A DNA stretch of 64,000 bases from Mangrovibacter yixingensis (GTDB lineage Bacteria > Pseudomonadota > Gammaproteobacteria > Enterobacterales > Enterobacteriaceae): contig NZ_JAIVKM010000001.1 of assembly GCF_020523985.1 (NCBI RefSeq), forward strand, positions 1,550,001 to 1,614,000, in the 5' to 3' direction. The position numbers and the translations under genes are program-made. Of the stretch, positions 59,337 to 64,000 are shown one piece after another. Numbering within the stretch: position 1 is the first letter of the stretch; every line of letters begins with the position of its first letter. Under the pieces are notes generated by a model that did not search any database, was not told the DNA's origin, and saw nothing but the letters and a program-made list of their open reading frames with translations.

Positions 59337-59394
59337 AATGAACTGTTTGGTTTTAGTGCGTTATGGGCAAAAAGCACGCAAACAGTTCATTTTA
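59337..59394 (+). terminator. Probable purU terminator
   Basis: Perfect 13-bp inverted repeat (AATGAACTGTTTG / CAAACAGTTCATT) with 29 bases between, followed by TTTA. It starts 8 bases beyond purU and ends just upstream of the tRNA promoter. Confidence 0.6.
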
Positions 59395-59407
59395 TTGAAA
59401 GCGGGAC

Positions 59408-59435
59408 TTTACAGCACCGTTTCATTTGATATTAT
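59408..59435 (+). promoter_or_regulatory. tRNA-Tyr (tyrT-type) promoter
   Basis: -35 TTTACA (59408-59413), 16-bp spacer, -10 TATTAT (59430-59435), then the GC-rich discriminator GCGCCCCGC. It closely resembles the stringently controlled E. coli tyrT promoter. Transcription should start near 59443. Confidence 0.93.
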
Positions 59436-59468
59436 GCGCCCCGCTTCCCTATCAGGAAGCAGGCCAGT

Positions 59469-59553
<85 letters not shown>

Positions 59554-59621
59554 TCTTCACTTGAATGTTGAGTGACAGGTGTCGAGTTTAGTTTTAATCG
59601 TTGGTTAGTTTTCTACAATTT

Positions 59622-59706
<85 letters not shown>

Positions 59707-60144
59707 TCCTCGTAAATTCATCCTGATTAAATTCCCAGAAATATTTCATATATTCTCCTGCACGGGGAAGGATGAGAACCTTCGATTAAGGTTCGACCCG
59801 AACGTATGTGAGGGAACGTTGCTTCAGCAACGGCCCGCAGGGCGAGGAACGCAGTGACGAGTAATCCTTCCCCCACCACCATCCTCGTAAATTCATCCTG
59901 ATTAAATTCCCAGAAATATTTCATATATTCTCCTGCACGGGGAAGGATGAGAACCTTCGATTAAGGTTCGACCCGAACGTATGTGAGGGAACGTTGCTTC
60001 AGCAACGGCCCGCAGGGCGAGGAACGCAGTGACGAGTAATCCTTCCCCCACCACCATCCTCATAAATTCATCCTGATTAAATTCCCAGAAATATTTCATA
60101 TATTCTCCTGCACGGGGAAGGATGAGAACCTTCGATTAAGGTTC
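59707..60144 (+). repeat. tyrT-type tandem repeats (175 bp, 2.5 copies)
   Basis: Copies at 59707-59881, 59882-60056 and a partial one at 60057-60144. Copies 1 and 2 look identical; copy 3 differs by one base and stops after 88. Each full copy ends with the last 19 bases of the tRNA (AATCCTTCCCCCACCACCA) and contains the hairpin GAACCTT-CGATT-AAGGTTC. This is the organisation of the 178-bp repeats behind E. coli tyrT, which give rise to the small rtT RNA. Confidence 0.93.
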
Positions 60145-60299
60145 ACTCTGGCAGCACGCTATATTCATAGGGTGACTCAAGTCATATTCTGATAGCTACC
60201 TTAAGATTACCTAACAAAAACAAACCTTACCCTGAAATAGCTTTTTCACTATTTTTCATATAATTAAATCCCTCACCAACCCTGAACAGTATCCCCCAC

Positions 60300-60343
60300 T
60301 ACCGATTATGGGCCTGCAGCATAACTCTTCCGGGGTATGGGTA
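60300..60343. promoter_or_regulatory. Two NarL-type heptamers upstream of narX
   Basis: TACCGAT at 60300-60306 and, on the minus strand, TACCCAT at 60337-60343 fit the NarL heptamer TACYNMT. They may be what is left of the narK-narX control region. Heptamers of this looseness occur by chance, so confidence is low. Confidence 0.35.
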
Positions 60344-60402
60344 AGCACTGCATTATCATTCACAATCATAGACAGTTGATGTCTATTCTGAGGCCTGCAT
60401 TT

Positions 60403-62037
60403 ATGTCCGTTTCCCGCCTAAGCACAAAGCTGCGCCATTTTATGGTGCCGCTCATTATGTCGTTAGCTGTGCTCGGTGCGGCCGGAATGGCCATTTGCCT
60501 ATGGCTTAGCCAGGAGATAGCAACCAGCAAAGCGGGTATTAAAACAACGGAGATGATTAATACTAATACATTGAAGTTACTGCCGTTAATTCCCCTAACC
60601 GAATCAAACAGCCGTAAACTGACTGAAATTCAGAGCACCCTGTTTTCCTCTGGTCTGAACGCTGTTGCTCACCATGATAACCAAAAACAACAGTTGGAAG
60701 CGTTACAGGAATCATGGCGCACTTCACTGTTACCGGCACTGTTATCTGCAGCATCACCTCATGCTATTGCACCTCAACTTGAGGCTTTCATTGAACAGGT
60801 TACAGCGCTAAATAGGGTTTTTGATATTCATGCGGCTAAACACATCAAGCAGGCGATTATTATTCAGAAATGCCTTGCGGTAATGCTTGCTTTGCTTGTT
60901 GTTCTAATCATCATGCAATGGCGCATCTCACGCAGAGCCAACATAAAAAGGCAGCAGAAACGGTCTGTCACTAAAAAGCACACCTCAATTATCAAAAATG
61001 CAGCTCTTCTCCAACGAATTAACGAGGTACTTTACGGTGAAGGACCAGTTTGCCAACGCATCCCATATGTATTATCCGAGTTGCAGTCGTTTACACCGCT
61101 GCAAAACCTGCAACTGCGTGTTTATGAACACGATGAAAATCAACACTACTGTGAAGTCAGTTATACAGCCCAGCAAGAAACGGATTGCTTTAATTGCCCC
61201 CGTGAAATCAACCCAGAACCGGTAACTGGCACACCATTGTGTTGGCGGTTGCATAATCGCCAACATTTCTACGGCGTATTACTGGGTGAGTTACCTTCGG
61301 AAATTGAACTGACGAACGAACATGTTCAGCTAATTGAATCTTGCGCAGCCAGTATTACTGCGGCCCTCGCCGTTGAGCAACAGCAGGCGCAACAGCAACA
61401 ATTTCTGCTTATGCAGGAACAATCAGACCTTGCTAAAAACCTGCATGATTCTCTGGCACAATCGCTTTCCAGTATGAAAATGCAAGTTGGTGTTCTGCAA
61501 ATGCAGGGCAACACCCTCGACAACGACGCCCAGACACTTGTTGGCCAATTACGCCATGAACTGAATAGCTCATGGGTACAAATGCGCCAATTGTTAAGCA
61601 CCTTCCGTCTGAACCTTAATGAGCCGGGCCTGAAAACAGCACTCGAAGATTGTTGTGAAGACTTTAGCCAACGCCTTGGGTTTACTGTTGCACTTAATTG
61701 GCGGGGTGTATCAGGGCATATATCGGAACATCAAATCCTCCATTTGGTTCACATTGTCCGTGAAGGGCTAAGTAATGTTGTCCGCCATGCCAATGCAACC
61801 GCCGCGAGTATCACCGTAGAGGAAAATAATGGTTGGGTGCAACTAACCCTGTTTGACAATGGTAGCGGGATCCCAGAGAGCATGAGTGACAATAGTCACT
61901 ATGGTATTTTGATTATGCGCGACAGAGCGCAAAGCCTGAACGCGACATTCTCCCTTCAGTCACCGTCTTCTGGCGGCACGGAAATTACCATTCATTTCCG
62001 CGCAAACAACCGTCACTCCCCGGACTCATCAGAATAA
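60403..62037 (+). CDS. narX: NarX-like sensor histidine kinase with degenerate sensor and no HAMP domain
   Basis: 544 residues from MSVSRLSTKL (GAGG upstream); E. coli NarX is 598. TM1 is at about 13-35, a periplasmic domain at 36-150, TM2 at about 151-173. The nitrate-binding P-box aligns at residues 46-60 but is changed: the equivalent of Arg54 is Asn53 and the KAGSLRMQ core is lost. Only about 30 residues separate TM2 from the cysteine module (Cys262, Cys265), so HAMP is missing. The kinase core is kept: His348 in NLHDSLAQS, the N box in REGLSNVVRHA, DNGSGIPE and HYGILIMRDRAQSL. It precedes narL. Nitrate sensing is doubtful. Confidence 0.93.
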   Translation: MSVSRLSTKLRHFMVPLIMSLAVLGAAGMAICLWLSQEIATSKAGIKTTEMINTNTLKLLPLIPLTESNSRKLTEIQSTLFSSGLNAVAHHDNQKQQLEALQESWRTSLLPALLSAASPHAIAPQLEAFIEQVTALNRVFDIHAAKHIKQAIIIQKCLAVMLALLVVLIIMQWRISRRANIKRQQKRSVTKKHTSIIKNAALLQRINEVLYGEGPVCQRIPYVLSELQSFTPLQNLQLRVYEHDENQHYCEVSYTAQQETDCFNCPREINPEPVTGTPLCWRLHNRQHFYGVLLGELPSEIELTNEHVQLIESCAASITAALAVEQQQAQQQQFLLMQEQSDLAKNLHDSLAQSLSSMKMQVGVLQMQGNTLDNDAQTLVGQLRHELNSSWVQMRQLLSTFRLNLNEPGLKTALEDCCEDFSQRLGFTVALNWRGVSGHISEHQILHLVHIVREGLSNVVRHANATAASITVEENNGWVQLTLFDNGSGIPESMSDNSHYGILIMRDRAQSLNATFSLQSPSSGGTEITIHFRANNRHSPDSSE

Positions 62038-62148
62038 ACTCGCAGTCACAACTCTCCAGAAACATCTGTACGGAATCCGGCAGGTTTTAAATCAGGTGCT
62101 AAACTGGCTTTAAGTGCCTGTACATTGGAAGATTATGTGGAGAACGCA

Positions 62149-62796
62149 ATGGCTGAGGAACCCGCAACTATTCTGTTGATTGATGATCACCCCATGCTAA
62201 GACGCGGCGTAAAGCAACTTATTGGTCTTGCCCCGGATATTCAGGTTATAGGGGAAGCCAGCAGCGGTGAGCAAGGTATAGCCATGGCTGAAACACTTGA
62301 TCCAGATTTGATTCTGCTGGATCTGAATATGCCTGGAATGAACGGACTGGAAACACTGGACCATCTGCGTCAAAAATCACTTTCTGGCCGTATCGTTGTC
62401 TTCACCGTGTCCAATCTTGAAGAGGATGTCGTCCAGGCACTGAAACGTGGTGCTGATGGCTATTTACTCAAAGATATGGAACCCGAAGAATTACTGGTGG
62501 CATTACAACAGGCAGCAGCGGGTGAAATGGTATTAAGTGAAACCTTAACCCCTATCCTTGCCGCCAGCTTACGTAACAACCGTAACGGCTCTGAGCGTGA
62601 CGTAAACCAGTTAACGCCAAGAGAACAAGACATTCTACGGCTAATAGCTCAAGGGCTGCCCAACAAATTGATAGCCCGCCAGCTTGATATTACCGAAAGT
62701 ACAGTTAAGGTTCATGTTAAGCATTTGCTTAAAAAAATGAAACTAAAGTCCCGGGTAGAAGCCGCCGTGTGGGTACACCAGGACAGAGTTTTTTAA
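62149..62796 (+). CDS. narL: Response regulator NarL
   Basis: 215 residues, very similar to E. coli NarL. The receiver shows [13 protein letters not shown], the phosphoacceptor Asp58 in [15 protein letters not shown], and the switch Lys in [11 protein letters not shown]. The C-terminal LuxR-type helix-turn-helix ([36 protein letters not shown]) is intact. GGAG precedes the ATG. It lies 111 bases after narX and its stop overlaps the ychO stop by 4 bases. Its usual main target narGHJI is not next to it here. Confidence 0.97.
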   Translation: MAEEPATILLIDDHPMLRRGVKQLIGLAPDIQVIGEASSGEQGIAMAETLDPDLILLDLNMPGMNGLETLDHLRQKSLSGRIVVFTVSNLEEDVVQALKRGADGYLLKDMEPEELLVALQQAAAGEMVLSETLTPILAASLRNNRNGSERDVNQLTPREQDILRLIAQGLPNKLIARQLDITESTVKVHVKHLLKKMKLKSRVEAAVWVHQDRVF

Positions 62797-64000
62797 TTCT
62801 CTTCAGGGATTAACTTAAACGCGGTTGAACTATCGGGAATATCTGCAGTTACTGGGGGTGTTAGTTTAAGTGTTATCCAGTTGGACGTCACTTTTTGCCC
62901 TTTGTTGTCCTCAATGATAACCGACAACCGCCACTGATTAACGGCACCTTCTGCGCTGCTCCACTGAGGTACGATAACCGTCCAGCCCGCTGTATCAAGC
63001 CGTTTTACAGGTGCAGTGAGGCTCAATGCCTGAGTATCACCTTGCCAACTGATGTTACGAATTCCATAGCGATTATGTAACTCAATCTTCAAACTTACCG
63101 TTTCACCCGGCTGTAAATCCCATGGCGGTGTTGCCAGCCAGACACTTAACGTTTTGCGCTGCTTATACTCAAGTACCGGTACATTATTCCGCTCAGGTGC
63201 ATCATAGCGGCTCCCACGTAAAGACTGCACCGTTGCAACTTCATCAGCAGAAAGCTGCCTGTCCAACGGAACACCAAACCGGTAATTAAGCTTCAGCCCA
63301 AGATTATTTTGTACCTCACCGTTCTCGCCTTGCTTGTGTTGGGCGGTGAGAGTCAGCAAAGGGACGGGAGTATAATTGAGCCCCACATTAACCGCATAAG
63401 GGTTATGGTAGCCTGTACCACTATCAAACAAATCCACATGTTGGCCAAAATACTGCTCAAAACTGACTGTCGTGCTGATGTGGTGATAAAAAGGTAACCA
63501 TGCACGGGCATTAATATCATAACCCCGTGCAAGCCTGCGGCTTTGTGTGGTACTGCTGTTACTCCAGCCAGCCAAAGGATAGTAATAGTTTGCCGAAAGA
63601 CGCAGTGACTGGCCCCATAGTTCAGCACCCAGCCCACCACGTTGTTCGTGCCCATGCATCAATAGATCATAAAAAGAATTATAACCAACCAGCCAGTTAC
63701 CCTGGTTCCAGCGTTGCCCAATTCCGGCATTGCCCACCATCCCTTCATCCTGGTCACTGATACTCAGTTGCGTCCAGGTCAGGCCTTGCGCATCTTCATT
63801 CCAGGGGGTGAATAATGCTCCCTGAGTTCCAGCAAAGTTACCATCCTGGTCAACCAACAAACTAAAGCTCGCCTGCCCTGCAGGAGCAAGCAGGCTTTGT
63901 GCCTCTTTTGCCACACGGGAAGAAACGTAATCACGCGCATTATCAAATGCCCAGTCTTTGAACACAGCGGATGAATCATCGGTGGACGTATCGCTCGCCG
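62793..64000 (-). CDS. ychO: Inverse autotransporter-type outer-membrane protein YchO (5' end outside window)
   Basis: 402 codons are visible; the frame continues past the right edge. The N-terminal part in the window ([20 protein letters not shown], then [25 protein letters not shown]) is an intimin/invasin-like beta-barrel domain. It ends with one Ig-like region of about 100 residues ([30 protein letters not shown]). So it is a short family member without an adhesive array. It is convergent with narL, stops overlapping. Probably surface-located; role unknown. Confidence 0.9.
   Translation of the reverse strand, partial: ASDTSTDDSSAVFKDWAFDNARDYVSSRVAKEAQSLLAPAGQASFSLLVDQDGNFAGTQGALFTPWNEDAQGLTWTQLSISDQDEGMVGNAGIGQRWNQGNWLVGYNSFYDLLMHGHEQRGGLGAELWGQSLRLSANYYYPLAGWSNSSTTQSRRLARGYDINARAWLPFYHHISTTVSFEQYFGQHVDLFDSGTGYHNPYAVNVGLNYTPVPLLTLTAQHKQGENGEVQNNLGLKLNYRFGVPLDRQLSADEVATVQSLRGSRYDAPERNNVPVLEYKQRKTLSVWLATPPWDLQPGETVSLKIELHNRYGIRNISWQGDTQALSLTAPVKRLDTAGWTVIVPQWSSAEGAVNQWRLSVIIEDNKGQKVTSNWITLKLTPPVTADIPDSSTAFKLIPEEN

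Noticed and set aside
59727..60099. Two overlapping 65-residue minus-strand frames repeated in the tyrT-type repeats
   Set aside because: They differ by one residue because the DNA is repeated. They run antisense to the tRNA transcript, with no ribosome-binding site of note. The repeats are better explained as RNA-level elements; no Tpr-like protein could be supported either.

Overview
The window is a stretch of enterobacterial chromosome (Enterobacterales), roughly 48% G+C by eye. It is nearly collinear with the E. coli K-12 segment that runs from rnb/pdeR through the trp operon, tonB, opp, adhE, hns and galU to narXL and ychO. Three things argue against a close E. coli relative: trpG and trpD are separate genes (fused in E. 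coli), a uge-ugd pair lies between hns and galU, and a DSF synthase gene (rpfF) lies beside pdeR. A Serratia/Yersinia/Erwinia-type lineage is likely; the genus cannot be fixed from the sequence alone.

Layout. 1-2.4 kb: 3' part of an RpfR/PdeR c-di-GMP phosphodiesterase, convergent with rpfF, then a possible 50-residue ORF and yciZ. 2.7-12.2 kb: osmB, pyrF-yciH, lapA-lapB, pgpB, ribA, acnA, ymiA plus a small follower gene, cysB. 12.4-21.8 kb: topA, yciN, sohB, yciK-btuR, an orphan membrane protein, rluB, rnm-yciO. 21.8-28.7 kb: complete trp operon with promoter/operator, 15-codon leader peptide, attenuator, six structural genes and a terminator. 28.7-34 kb: ompW, yciC, yciB, two unrecognised small genes, yciA, tonB, yciI. 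34-37.7 kb: an inserted signalling pair, a chemoreceptor behind a flagellar (sigma-28) promoter and a CSS-EAL phosphodiesterase. 37.7-47 kb: yciY, clsA, yciU, oppABCDF, ychE. 47-59.3 kb: adhE, tdk, hns, uge-ugd-galU, rssA-rssB, ychJ, purU. 59.3-60.2 kb: two tRNA-Tyr genes followed by 2.5 copies of a 175-bp repeat, the counterpart of the E. coli tyrT repeats. 60.4-64 kb: narX, narL and the 3' part of ychO.

The most interesting region is the right end. In E. coli the nitrate reductase operon narGHJI and the transporter gene narK lie between the tyrT repeats and narX. Here they are absent. The remaining NarX has a degenerate nitrate-binding P-box (the equivalent of E. coli Arg54 is Asn) and has lost its HAMP domain, yet it keeps its kinase core. 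NarL is almost unchanged. This looks like a nitrate two-component system that lost its main target operon and either was rewired or is decaying on the sensor side. The second theme is cyclic-di-GMP and cell-cell signalling: rpfF/rpfR, the sigma-28-linked chemoreceptor and the CSS-EAL protein. Several RNA-level structures are also visible: the trp attenuator, a hairpin between trpC and trpB, an 18-bp long-range stem in the adhE leader, and the tyrT repeats.
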